Origin: Azadirachta indica
Taxonomy: Eukaryota; Streptophyta; Magnoliopsida; Sapindales; Meliaceae
Direction of reading: 5' to 3'
Assembly (NCBI GenBank): GCA_022749755.1
Contig: CM040442.1
Span: 15,412,457 to 15,476,456, forward strand
Length of the DNA stretch: 64,000 bases
Part shown: piece after piece, positions 10,820 to 22,730 of the stretch
How the letters are laid out: the number at the start of each line of letters is the position of its first letter
How positions within the stretch are numbered: position 1 is the stretch's first letter
Notes under the pieces: model-generated
What the model saw: the letters and a program-made list of their open reading frames with translations, nothing else
What the model was told of the DNA's origin: nothing
Databases searched by the model: none
Program-made: the position numbers and the translations under genes

Positions 10820-10847
10820 TTTCAATAGCAGTTAATCGCTATTGAAA
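10820..10847. repeat. Perfect 10-bp hairpin at the edge of the foldback element
   Basis: TTTCAATAGC (10820-10829) and GCTATTGAAA (10838-10847) are perfect inverted repeats with an 8-base loop. They start six bases outside the element's right end. Confidence 0.7.
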
Positions 10848-11600
10848 CTGGGAATGTTGGAGCTGTTTGTCTCCTTAAATCGAGGAACTGATATCCGTAA
10901 GCTTAAAACAATTTACAATAAAGCCATCAAACTAAATAGGAGGCCTGACTTCCTGACAACCAATTTAGGCCAAAACAATATGGAAGGTTGATTTGCTTTG
11001 GGGTAAGTAGCTTTAACCCAATTTAGATGACGTTTATGGAAGGCCAACGTCCAAATAAGTGAGGTTGTGTTTCCCAATAATCCCTAAGAACAAAGATGAG
11101 GATCGCACACTCAAGTCCACATTATTATCGGCTAGTCAAATAGGGAATCAAAATTAAAGGCTTTATATAAGCGGAAACCATTATAAAGCCACAGCCCAAA
11201 CCAAATAGCCCGCTTTAAATAAAATAAAATCAGATAAGCCTGAGCCAAACAAGGCCAAGTAAACACCTAACAATCGTAATGTTATTAAAATTCAAGAAAC
11301 CTAATTAGAATAGAATTAAAGTTCACACTAGCGATAGAGATAGGATACAATAAGGGACAAGAAATAAGACAAGAAGGGTATTTTTGGGTACTTTTCTACA
11401 ATTTAAACAAATTCACTAGTTGGTAATCGACCGGCAAATCTAATATTGATTTGTCAACCCTACAAAATTTCAAGATCAAGAGGTTTCTATTTTGGAGGCA
11501 ACCTTTTCAACTTTTCACCTTCTTTACATTTTGCACAACTCTCTCTATATGCTTTGCTTTCTAATGAATTATAGTACATTATCACCCCTCTTAGTGAGAG
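10848..11600. other. Intergenic, moderate GC, no gene seen
   Basis: Base composition is more balanced than in the AT deserts, which suggests old transposon sequence. No protein motif or paired terminal repeat was found. Confidence 0.4.
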
Positions 11601-11610
11601 TCCTTTGGCC

Positions 11611-11815
11611 CCCACGTGACCATTTACTGTGGCACGGTGGAAATATTCATGTGATCATATATTGTGGCACATGTGAAAATGCCCATGTGACCATATACTG
11701 TAGTACATGAAGAAATACCTATGTGATCATATACCATGGTATATGTGGAAAATGCAACCATATATCATAGTGTGTAAGATAAACGTGGTTATATATCATA
11801 GCACATAGAAGAAGG
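11611..11815. repeat. Degenerate tandem repeat, ~36-bp unit
   Basis: About six diverged units follow the pattern catgtgaccatatactgtgg, then a variable purine-rich tail. The first four keep a 35-36 bp period; the last two are shortened to about 30. The unit contains near-palindromic CATGTG/CATATA segments. No coding role is visible. Confidence 0.7.
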
Positions 11816-11839
11816 TTTAAAAAGTGCCTTCAATTTTCC

Positions 11840-13240
11840 ATTTGCACCTAGAAATGTCTGAACTTACCTTGGATAATTTATTATTGAGTGCCTAACTTTC
11901 TTAAGTAAGGGAGTAGTGATGCCCAGACGCCCAAGGCTGCTAAAGCCCACCTCTATGCGCCATTATAGTACCTATTGGGCCATGTTTTACACTAAAAATA
12001 TCTCATAAGAAACCATTCACAAGATAGCAAACAGCTCCTGATTAAGGCACAAACATGCTACCAGCAAGATCAGCAGGTAGTAGGATCCTCTCAGACATTG
12101 TATAAATACTGTGTAGAGCCCGAGTAAGGACCGCTCAGAGCCCAGGTAGGAACCGCACACCAGTTGGGACAAATAAGGATGTGCCACCTATCCGCTAAGG
12201 GATAATGCAATCCCCACAACCAACAAGAGGCTGACATATAGGTTTTGGACTTAGATATAGTTTGACCCACTTATCATAGTTTGCCACATATCATATAGAC
12301 AAGGGACAGCTAAGAACCAATGCTATGAGGACTCGTGTAAAGATAAAGGCCAAGGTTAAGGCAACACTCTCCATCCAATCAAATTTAAGTATTTCTATTT
12401 GACATAAAAACATATTTTTCTAGTTTTGATAAGGGACGACTCATTTACTATATTCCTAGGAAAGAAGGGTTATCTTCCCTAAAAGGATCTTTTTCTCTTT
12501 CCTTTCATTTGTCCCACATGTCCACCATGAAAACCTCTATGAATGCACAATAAATGCACTATAGATAGCCCTGTTCATCCTTTTTATACTCTACTCTGTT
12601 GACCTTTTACCTTATGTTGACCATTTCTTGGGTTTTCTTTCACCATCTTAGCATTTTTTACATTTTTCCTTACTTTTAGAGGGAGATACCTATGCCCTCA
12701 CATTTTCCTCTTCAATTAAATGCTAACTTAAGCATCAAAGAGGGATTGCCAAAATGGCAACTTTTGTCTGATTTTTTTATTTGTTTTACAGGGATTTCAC
12801 AGACTAGCTCGGTAATATTTTGGGGTTGAGAGAGTTCGGGGCAAAAGGAGGTGAGCGGAGTGGTTGTATGAGAAATGAATAGTATACATTTCGCCATTCT
12901 CAAGGTTCCCTGAGATTCCGTGGGTTGTTGAAAAGATAACTTGAATTGGGAGTTTGTCAGAAGTAAAATGAGTTAAACGAGGAAGTTGCATGTGTAGAGT
13001 GGAACATTTGTATTTTGACATTCTTGGTAGTTCTAGGAGGTTCCACACTTTGACATAGCTTCAGATTGCATTTCCTATTTGGGGCAAGGGGCAGCACTTA
13101 GTTCAAGCCATTTGAACACCTTAGGTGCACCCATTTTCACCTTGAAAGCCAGTGCGAGGCTTGTAAAAGTCGTGCATCAATAAATAGGATCTTGATAGTA
13201 ACATTATCAATGAATTTAGAATTGCCTACAATGGTATAAG
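11840..13240. repeat. Probable LTR-retrotransposon remnant, unclassified
   Basis: A balanced-composition block with an LTR-like layout: a CCATCCAATCAAA motif, then TTTTTATACTCTACTC resembling a TATA region near 12590, then T-rich sequence. I find no gag or pol motif, primer-binding site or matching second LTR in the window, so the class is unproven. Confidence 0.25.
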
Positions 13241-13247
13241 AGATTAC

Positions 13248-13526
13248 ATGTACGAAGAGATACTCGTGTTTGGTACTGTTCAATTGGTTGCAACAATTCG
13301 ATCTGTAGAGAATTCCTATGACTTACTTTTGGAGGGGAGATGCCTTGCAAACGATGCAGAATTGTTTAAGGGATTCACAGATTGGAATGAGTTTCCAAAT
13401 TTTGGGTTTATTGGAGGCATGTTAGCATCAACAGATTCTAGCTATTTTAGCACAGTTCTAGTGATGCAACAACAAACGTTAGTAGATGATTGTGAACAAT
13501 CTTTGACCTCAAGTATCAGCTCGTAA
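13248..13526 (+). other. Unrecognised 92-codon ORF in repeat-like DNA
   Basis: ATG to TAA, 92 residues, starting MYEEILVFGTVQLVATIRSV and ending in a Ser-rich tail. It has a plausible soluble composition with no signal peptide, membrane segment or motif I know. It follows the LTR-like block and may be a non-coding or transposon-derived frame. Listed because it is the only long frame here that is not a shadow of a known gene. Confidence 0.15.
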
Positions 13527-13689
13527 AGTCTCCAACTGCTGTTAAGACTATTCCAAGTATGGAAATTCATAAAGGGTGATTGTGGTTGTGTGTGTAAAAG
13601 CCTATAGAATTGCTTAATTTGAAGTAGGAATTTCCCTTTTTTCTCTTTTAATTCAGTAGGATCTTTACTAGTAGACATTTTGTTGACTT

Positions 13690-15100
13690 ACAATATCATT
13701 TACATCTATAAAAGCATTTTATAGAATTAAAAGTTATCAAATATTTGCAAGAATTTAAGGTTGTGTTTGGTTAGAGAAATAGAGAGAAAGAAAATCCTAA
13801 AAAGATCCCTCATCTCTTTGTTTGGTTGAACTAAAAATGTAGGAATGAGGATTTCTTATTCCTTCAAATGCATAATTATAATTTCTCTCTTAAGTATGAA
13901 GACTTATGATTCCCATACCTTCACACGAGTGTTTTAATTTTCTACTTTATTCTTCTATACTATATCTCATTCTAATTAACTTTAAATAATTTGATAGAAT
14001 TACTTATTTAAATTTAACTAATTATTTTTAATAAATTATATCCATAATATTTTAATTTATTTATAAACCAATTTATATAATATTGTTTAAAATTTTAAAA
14101 AGTTTTAAAAATTGTTTAAAGATAAATTTATAATTATTATAGTAATATCTATTTTAGTTTTTAAATTTAACACCATTTTATTAAAAATTAATTTATAATT
14201 ATTAGCGTAATATTTATTTTTATTTCTAAATTTAACAACATCTTATTAATAACTATATTTATTATTATTTTTGTCATGATATTTTTTATAATTGTAATTT
14301 TTATTATGCGAAATTCATTATTGATGTAATAATATATGCTTTCATTTTTTACAATTTTTTAATGTAAAATGATTATCAAAATAAAAATAAAAAATGAAAA
14401 TAGTAACCATAATGGTTCTATGTGGGCAAGTTCATCATTTACATATTGTACAATAAATTTACTGTGTAATATTAAGTTGATCATTTTTCATTTTTGGAAT
14501 TCTCTAAACGATTCTTGTTGACAAAAACTGGTAAAAAAAATAAATTTAAATTAGGTAATTTCTCAGATATTTTCTTGATAGAAATTCCTTTATGCATTTT
14601 TGGAATGTGAGGTAGAGAGAGAAAAATATATACTCCACTTTTTTTTTGTCATTTTATTATTGTAATCAAGTAAAACTTGGAAAAATATATTTGAAAAATA
14701 TGAATTAAACACTAATAGATATGTATAAAATTATAATTTTATTATTTAGAAACATAAGCACTCAAGAATTATATTATTTTAGAAGTATTTGGATTGAAAT
14801 GTGTAACTTATTTAAAAGAAAATTTTGTAATATTAGATAGATGCGATAATCAAATGTATTTTGTGTTTATTATGCATTTGCATATCATTGGTGCAACCAA
14901 GAGTAACATTGTAGAAGTGTAAAATTTCTATTAACTTAATGGAAAAATCCCTCAGGAAGATTTTTTGGTATTTTAGTCAAACGGGAAAATAAGTTGAAAC
15001 CGAACAGGGTTAACGTCATTATTTGAAACTACGTGATAAAAAAAAATAGAGTTTGCATGTGAGGAGAAATAACAACTTTATGTGTTATTACAATTTTATA
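13690..15100. other. AT-rich stretch, possible MITE, no gene seen
   Basis: Begins with GTGTTTGGTTAGAGAAA near 13756, a sequence style common at plant MITE ends. A loosely complementary AAACCGAACAGGG lies near 15000. The match is too short to prove one element. No coding sequence was seen. Confidence 0.25.
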
Positions 15101-15135
15101 GGATATTCTTATTCCCTAACTTTGAAAAAATACTA

Positions 15136-15510
15136 GATACTCCTAAAATTTTGAATAAATAAAAAGATATATTTAACCTGTTAAAATATTATTAGTTTTG
15201 TCTCTTAACTTTGGTAAAATAAGAAAATGAGATATAATGTTTTCATATAACATACAATTGCACCCTCACTATAACTATTGACAATATATTAGTAATATGT
15301 TGAAAATAATGGTACTAAATTGTTAATCATAAGTAACATATATTTGATTATATTATTTTATTTACGTTTACGAACTATAATGATGATATGTTAACTATTT
15401 AAACTGACTAATAAAATCTGTTGGGTTTCTTCATATTTTCTCAAAACACATGTATTTAACACACCAAGAATATTTGTTGCTTTTCAAAAATTAGGAGTAT
15501 GTCACAATAT
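15136..15510. repeat. Short inverted repeats bounding ~370 bp (MITE candidate)
   Basis: GATACTCCTAAAATTTTGAA near 15135-15155 is mirrored by TTCAAAAATTAGGAGTATG near 15483-15501. An (AT)n tract (15507-15529) follows immediately. Target-site duplication not resolved. Confidence 0.35.
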
Positions 15511-15863
15511 ATATATATATATATATATTTTTTGTTCTTTAAAGAAGATATCAAACCCAAACAATTTAGTTCCAAGTTATATATATAAAGAAAGACCCAG
15601 ATAAATACTACAAATATGTCTAAACTATGCTAATATATTTTAGACGTATTTTCAAAAGCCCTATATTAACATCTGCAAACTCAAAACCAACAACAACAGT
15701 TATCAAAGTTGAATGCATTCACTGGTTTAAGACCAACCAGAACAGTCAACAGCTAAACAGATTGCTTCAAAGCAGGAAAATAAGTTGCTAAAACCTAATT
15801 AAATTAACTTATTGAGAAAGAAAAACATATAACTAGATACGAAAATCAAAGTACCGTAAATAC

Positions 15864-17080
15864 TTAGGGAGAGGTCAGATTGGCCAATCTCTTTGCCACT
15901 ACTTCTTCATTCTTCCATTGGATAAGGCTGCTTCTGTGGTGTATAAATTTGCTTCCCTCCTTCATGATCATGTTCTTCGTCATTTTCAACTCTCTTTCTC
16001 TGATATCGTACAAGTAAGAGTAAACAGATGTATAGTTGTTGTTACGGTGCCTAAAGATCAGTACTTCACCATCTCGCAAGGCTGCAACTGCAAATAAGTT
16101 CAGAAAATCTGGCAAACAAGTGGTTTTTGTATTTTTTATCTCCTCTGCCTTTATGCTATGTTTCTTTATCCAAATCTTTCCAGGAAAATCTTCCAAAATC
16201 CATATATCAATCTCAGTACTGGAAACATAATACAGCAATGCAAGTTTTCCACCCATTTCCAAGAAGACGAACCTGTGCTTATTTCTCTTGTGATTACCTG
16301 GTAAGCAGGTCTTCCTAGGTATCTCATCACTTATATCCATAGATACAATGTACTTCTTTGATTGAACATTCCAATGGAAAACTTTTCCATTTATAGAAAC
16401 AGGATCACTCCATTTAAATTCACCTAAGCGGAAAGGTCGTTCACGAGATGACGTGAATGGTCCTGGAATCCTCTTCCATGCATTATCATAACCACCTAAA
16501 GTGAAAATCTCAAAACCAAAACCATCAGCATACATATGGACTACCTTGTACTCTTTTGAAGATGGATCAAACCCAAGTGCTGCCCCACATTTTTCATGTG
16601 GACAGTATGAGGGGCATTGAGGGAGAGTTAGAGAGCTCTTGGTAAGCATATTCACAACACACAGCATCCGACTACGTTTTGGGTTTGGATCATTCACCAA
16701 AATAAGACCATTACAACTGGATCCAATGTGATGTCCCATACGAGGAAGAGGGACATCTATCAAGCTCAAGTCAAGCGTATTATCATCCATCTCCAATATC
16801 TTCACTTCGTAAGTCAGCTTCTTCTTAATAGTACAAGGGATTAATACCAGCAAATCACATTTGTTTTGCTGAGTATTCTGAGCTATAAATTATACCAGGG
16901 TTTGGATGTGTACCTGACCCTATCATGAAGGTATGCAGCTGGAACTCTTGTTAGAACCTGAAACATAATTTCTTCAGAAACATATGGAACGGAACGTTCC
17001 ATTACATCTTTGTCTTTTTCGACCTTCTTCTTCTTCTTCGTTTTTGGCTTGCTCTTCATGGCAGGAACTTCCTCATCCAT
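15864..17080 (-). pseudogene. F-box protein with FBA domain, split between two frames
   Basis: F-box/FBA proteins recruit substrates to SCF ubiquitin ligases. ATG at 17080-17078 opens a 65-codon frame with a Lys-rich N-terminus and an F-box (VPYVSEEIMFQVLTRVPA … SKPWYNL) ending in TAG at 16885-16883. The F-box-associated domain follows in another frame, open from 16889 to TAA at 15866-15864 (about 341 codons, with CDLLVLIPCTI, LGFDPSSKEYKVVHMYADG, WILEDFPGKIWIKKH). The two frames meet within seven bases, and roughly 20 residues that normally separate the domains (LI..P.FI..HL type) are missing. This fits a small deletion with a frameshift. No intron of plausible size fits: the possible GGTACAC donor to TTTATAG acceptor gap is only about 40 bases. 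The FBA frame is otherwise clean, so the break looks young or could be an assembly error. Confidence 0.75.
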
Positions 17081-18560
17081 GTCTTGCTCTAAAATGTTGA
17101 GTTCGAAACTGAAAGATGCAATGGTAACTAGTTATTATAAGAGCTGTAATTCTAAATGGTAATTCCAGTTCGAAATTATAACGATATCATAGCAATAAAG
17201 ATGAAGATGCATGCTGAGTTATATGATGAAACAGGCAGCATGAAGATCCTTGAGTTGATATTCCCAGATTACCAAAGGACTGAAGTTTTTTATGAGTTAA
17301 TACATATGCATAGTAATATACCATTAGCACAGAGAACTTAAAACATGATCCCAATGGTTTTAGCTAAACAATCTTCAATCTCTAAAACTTAATTTAACAA
17401 CGGTGCTTACATTCTAACAAATCAATTTCTCCACCTCTGTACAAAACTAAAAGTGTATTGAGGATCAAGGTACTCTCTAACCTTTGATCACGGTTTGTTG
17501 CAAAATAAAATCGCTAGGTATCAAATATTGGCGATAAAATAAAGCTAAAAACGTTAAATGCAAATTATAAAGATGATATTTATTAAGGGATATAACCAAA
17601 GAAAAACGAGAAAAATAAATATTAAAGATCATTGAGAAAAGTTTAATCTATTGAATTGTAAAAAAACTCAATAACAGCTACAATTTTATCAACTCTTTTA
17701 TAAGATTAATCTAAAAATAATCATAATTGCTCAATTTCTGAGGAATTAGTCATAAAATGTGCAAGACTTTAAACGTATATACTAAACCAAAAAAGAAGGA
17801 AGAGAGAAAATGACAATTAAATTCAACTTTCATATTAAATCATAAAAATCTTCAAAATTTTGTTAAGACTAGATAAAGATAACGTAACTTAATGAAATTT
17901 TGTCCAAAATTTTTTTCAAGTAATTATGAGTCTAGATTGCATTAGTAACTAATTAAACGACAACTAAATAAGACAACAACAAAATATAAAACCTAATTTT
18001 TTTTAATTAGAAAAATAACTTTAAATATGATTTTGATCACGTAAATTATGGAATTTAAGCATATTCTATTAAATATTTAATTTTCCTCGCAAAGTTTTAA
18101 AATATGATATAATACAACTAATTGTGACATAATTAGAGCAGTTATAAATAATTCAACATCACTTTATAGTAGTGCAGTCATTAGTAGAAGTAGATCGAGC
18201 ATTTCCAAATGTACCTTTAATGATGAAACGTAAATTGATCTTATTCAAATATTGAAATTAAACAAATCAACATAAAATTTACAATATCAAGATCTATAAA
18301 ATTCCCTTCACTTGATTATCTATAAGCAATAGATCTATGGAAAATACATATTTTATCTAGGTTTATCTCTCCAAGAAAAAAATAAGAAGTGATATTATTC
18401 CAAATTTCCATCACAAATATTTGACAATCATCGATCTACTAATTGGATCAACCTATTAATTTAACATGCATCAAGACTAAGAAATGAATTAAATTATAAA
18501 AATCATAAGACCAAATAGAAATCAAGCAGAAAATAAAAAAGAAAGGAAAATATACCAACT
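17081..18560. other. Upstream flank of the F-box locus, then AT-rich DNA
   Basis: The part from 17081 to about 17300 is duplicated at 21590-21790 (shared GATGAAGATGCATGC). The remainder is AT-rich with no coding signal. Confidence 0.5.
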
Positions 18561-19640
18561 GCCGACTCCCTTGGTTTTAGAAGGAAATCTACTGGAATTG
18601 CTTCAGACAAGATATTACACAGAGACAAGCCTTTATGTAGGACCTGGATTCTTGTCTTTTCTCTTAAAAAATAGACTTTGTGGCTTAAAAGGAATTCATA
18701 TTTTTACAATTATCTTTAATGTTATTATAACATCTTTAACCTTATTTTTTTTAATATTAGGTAAATTTAAATAACATTGTTCCTTATTTGCCAAAATTCA
18801 AACATAGAAATCTAGGCTTTTACATTATTTTAATCGAAGTTGGATAATCACAAGTTAAAATGGGTAAGTATATCTAACTTAATATTTAGTGTATTAATTA
18901 CAATATTTAACTTACAATAGTTTTTCTTCTTTTATTTTTTTTTTATGTAGATCTTCCTATAATTAATCATACAAATACAAATAATCATATTGACGGTGAC
19001 ATAAATACAAACTCTATTCATACAAACTTTACATAAAAGTTTTAGTAAAAAAATATTTTTTTTTAAAAATTTTTTTTTTGAAAAAATATAGGACATATAA
19101 TAATAATGCAACATGAAATAAATTTTTATTAATGAATTTGTGTAGATATTCTTATCATCGTAATATTGTTATATGTAATTAGTTATTCATGCATTAATTT
19201 GTAATTGCATATCTGCATATAGCTTTAAAAGGCATAAATTAACAGTAGACAGCCTAATTTGATAATACGCATTATACGGTTTGAAGAGAGGCTCTTAAAA
19301 TAGTAGTCTCCTTTTCAAAGAAAGGATATAATTAAATTTGAAGATTTTAGTGAAAAAAAAGGAAATAATGGAAATGTTAACAACTGTGTTAATGTTGTTG
19401 GTTTATATTAAGTTATTATAAATTAAATTTCAGCATTTGAATGCTTACCGAATTCTAATTAATACTACTGCTTAGCACCCATTCCTTATTGAAACATCAA
19501 ACAGTTAGTGTTGATATACTTTGCCTCTTACTTAGAATAACAGCGATCACACAATTTCATATATACCATGAGTTTTTGGGATTTCATTATTATGAAAACT
19601 TTTCTAATAGAACTCTCAAACCTAAGATCGAATTCTCTCA
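18561..19640. other. AT-rich intergenic, no gene seen
   Basis: Only short chance frames are present. No motif, RNA gene or clear repeat boundary. Confidence 0.5.
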
Positions 19641-19870
19641 GATACCATATTAAAGAAAATACAATTATATTGAATCTCTCTTTATTAAACTAAGTACATA
19701 GAAGTGCTTTTATATATATTAAAATAATAAAACAGCATAAATTAAGAATCATTAACAAACTAAGGAAAAACTAATTATACCTTAAACTATAAATATACTT
19801 CATAAGTCTAATAAAACTAAATAAGTTTAATATCAATTCTAGCACATAATATACAAAATGAAACTCTAAA
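19641..19870 (-). mobile_element. Copia-type LTR fragment with primer-binding site
   Basis: Read on the minus strand, an AT-rich LTR-like segment ends near 19651 and is followed by ATGGTATCTGAGAG (19648-19635), close to the initiator-tRNA-Met primer-binding site of copia elements (TGGTATCAGAG). The internal part is missing. The outer end near 19870 is approximate. Confidence 0.45.
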
Positions 19871-19899
19871 TATTCCATGTATCAAAGAGACATATATTT

Positions 19900-21790
19900 T
19901 TGAAAGATATCAGAGTAAAACAATTTAATTTCAAATTTAAATTTTCTTGAATTTCAGAAGACCATTATCTTATGTATATCATAAGATAGGTTAAGAATAT
20001 TATTTTCACTTTATATATGTTAGCATATTTTTAAAAAATATTTTTTGTATATTTATTAAACCTTATAAGTGTTGTACAAAGAGACTTTCTTTTTATAGTT
20101 TTGTATGAAAATATTTTTCTAAAAGCTCTATATTAACAAGCTGCAAAAGCCAACAATAATTATTAAAGTTGCATGCATTCACTAGCTTAGAACAATTGGA
20201 AGAAGCAAAAGTCAACATTTAATCTAAGACCAAGTGTCAAAAAAAATTCCAAAATCCAAAAAGTTGGATCAGACCAAATCAGAACCGATAGGTTCAGTTT
20301 GGTTTTAAAAGATATTTGGTCCAATTTGACTTTGATTTTAGAAAAATCCAAAATTTCAAGTCCAGTTTGGTTTCGACCCCAAAAGAATGCACTAGATCGA
20401 AAATATTTTTTAATATATTTAATCATCAAAATGAAGTTGTCTTACATACATTTTAGCATTCAAACAATATTATTTTGCGAAGGTTAAAAAAATTATAAGA
20501 AACTAAACCTAGAAAATAGACCGAACTAGATCGAAACCAACTGGTTCGATTCGGTTTAGAATATATTTGGTTTGATTTCAATTTAGTTCCAATTTTTGTT
20601 CAGTTCAATATGATTTTTAAAAATAAATATCCAAAATTTTTCAGTTTGGTCATATTTTAACAAAACTTGGATTAAACCGAACTATATCCACCTATGATCT
20701 AAATATATTATTTTGACAAAAGAAAAAAAAATGCTAAAACATAATTAAATTAATGTAGGGAGGAAGAAAAACGTATAAATAGGACAATCAAATAACTGTA
20801 ATTACTTAGAGACAGGTTAGCCTAGCCTATCTCTTTGCCACCACTTCTTTGTCATTTGTCAATTAGATTTTACGGTGTATAAATTTGCTTCCCTCCTTGA
20901 TGATCATGTTCTTCATCTTTTTCAACTATCTTGTCCTGAAATCTAAGCGAACAAATGTATATTTGTTGTTCATGTGCCTAAAGATCAGTATCACTATCTT
21001 ACAAGGCTACAAGCATAATAATTTTGTAAAATTTGGTAAACAAGAGTTTAGTTTATACTTTATCTCCTCTGCCATTATGCTATGCATCTTGATCCAATTT
21101 TGTTCAGGAAAGTCTGTCAAAATCCATACACTTATCTTAGTACTAGAAACATAATACATCAATGCAAGTTTCCACCTATTTCTAAGAACTCGAACATGTG
21201 CTTATTTCTTTTGTGATGTCCTGGTAGGAAGGTCTTCCTCGGTATCTCATCACCTATATCAAAAAATACAATGTCCATCTTTGATTCAATGTACCAATGG
21301 AAAATTTTTCCATTTATGGACATAGGTTCACTCTAGTGAAATCTATGTGTAAAGAAAGATGGTTCACTAGATGACTTGAATGGTCCTAGAATCCTCTTCC
21401 ATACATTATCATAACAAACTAAAGTGAAAATTTCAAAACCAAAACCATTAGCATACATAGAACTACGTTGTACTATTTTATAGTTGGGTACACAAATTCT
21501 ACTCCACATTTTTTGTGCAAACAATATGTGAGGCATTGAGGCAGCGTTAAAGAGTCACCTATGCTTGTCTAAAACATGTCTTGCTTTAAATCTTGAGTTG
21601 GAAACTGAAACATGCAATGGTAACTACTTACTACAAGAGTTATAGTAAATCTAAATAGTAATACCAATTAAAAATTATGATGATATCATATATAGCAATT
21701 AAGATGAAGATGCATGCCAAACTGTATGATGAAATAGGCAGCGTGAAGATCTTTGAACGGATATTCCCGGATTCCAAAGGTATTTAAAAG
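19900..21790 (-). pseudogene. Decayed tandem duplicate of the F-box/FBA locus
   Basis: A segment matching 15545-17300 in order and orientation. FBA-domain similarity runs from about 21560 down to 20812 (minus strand), for example MYANGFGFEIFTL facing MYADGFGFEIFTL, but with many stops and frameshifts. The whole F-box exon is deleted: sequence jumps at about 21560-21575 from the start of the FBA part to the upstream flank (CATGTCTTGCT). Upstream and downstream non-coding flanks are also duplicated. A ~470-bp MITE has inserted at 20228-20696, downstream of the old gene. Confidence 0.7.
20228..20696. mobile_element. ~470-bp MITE rich in AACCGAAC/GGTTCGGTT motifs, copy 1
   Basis: Composed of repeated, partly palindromic AACCGA / TCGGTT words, AT-rich between. 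ATCTAA flanks it directly (20222-20227 and 20697-20702), consistent with a degraded target-site duplication. It interrupts the downstream flank of the duplicated F-box locus, so it is younger than that duplication. Same family and size as 52603-53078. Confidence 0.55.
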
Positions 21791-22445
21791 TATTTAAGTT
21801 TCAAAAAGTTTGGTTGATCAAATCACTTTAAAATCTAAACAAAAGAGAAATAAAGTGTTTCATCAATCCAAAATCAAATTCACTTGACCTAATCTTGAAA
21901 CCATTCTGTCTTCAAAAATTCACTATTTTGGTCCACAATGAACCAATTCAGTTTGGTCCAATCCAGTCTGGTCAAGTTTGGTCCAACTTGAACCAAATTC
22001 AATTATAGTAACTAATTTTGCGAAATCTACAATTTAGTCCTATTTTAAGGACTCTAAATCTTGCAATCTAGTTCATATTTATATGTTTAGAAAACCTTGT
22101 AAAATGGTCTCTAGCATTTCTCAAATGAATTTCATTATTTTAATGAGTAAAATTTGATAAATAAAATTTTGTGAAAAAATGTTTATGTACGAGGATGTGA
22201 GTTCACATTATTGTTATCTACACACACAAACATACAAAAAGAGATGTACAATAAATTGCCAAAGCTTGTGACTTGATTGTTCAACTTTAAATAGTTGTTC
22301 AATAAGATTTTCTTTCTCATAAACTTGGCTCTTTTACTTGATCAAATGGTTTATTTTGTTATCATCAAAATAATAGTTTCTGTGATATAAAGTCAATACC
22401 ATGTATATTTCATTATTGAACAATTACCTATTAATCCCAAAATGG
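21791..22445. other. Intergenic, no gene seen
   Basis: Contains a run of variants of TTTGGTCCAA around 21950-22000 reminiscent of the AACCGAAC-type repeats. Otherwise featureless AT-rich DNA. Confidence 0.4.
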
Positions 22446-22719
22446 TGTTGTGAAGTTCGGGTTTTTAGTCTTGATTTATAAAAAGTTAAGGCTATAAATT
22501 AGCTCCCATAATAAAGGGATTCCAATATTATGATGTCTTGTTCTTAGGCATTTAATTTCCTTTTTAAGTTGAGTATGCTTTAGGAAAATTTGCACTCTGT
22601 TTTTTTTTTTTTTTTTTTTGAAGAGGGTTATTTTTCTTCCTTTCTCTATATATTGTATATTATTATTCATTAGTAATAAGAATAATTGCATATTTTTCTT
22701 CCTTTCTTCGTCTCCATGA
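22446..22719 (+). repeat. 5' LTR of the copia element
   Basis: Starts TGTTGTGAAGTTC. It contains a 20-base T run (22600-22619) that the 3' LTR lacks, and a TATA-like CTATATATTG. The inner edge near GACA is approximate. Confidence 0.75.
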
Positions 22720-22730
22720 CAAATTATGGC

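Noticed and set aside
13442..13678. 78-codon minus-strand frame
   Set aside because: Overlaps the plus-strand 13248 frame; neither has support and the minus-strand one is weaker.
13756..15010. A 1.25-kb MITE bounded by GTTTGGTT-type ends
   Set aside because: End similarity is only a few bases and no internal inverted similarity was visible.
16875..16930. A short intron joining the F-box and FBA frames, or programmed -1 frameshifting
   Set aside because: The only GT-AG pair gives about 40 bases, below plant intron size, and the junction sequence is not a canonical slippery heptamer.
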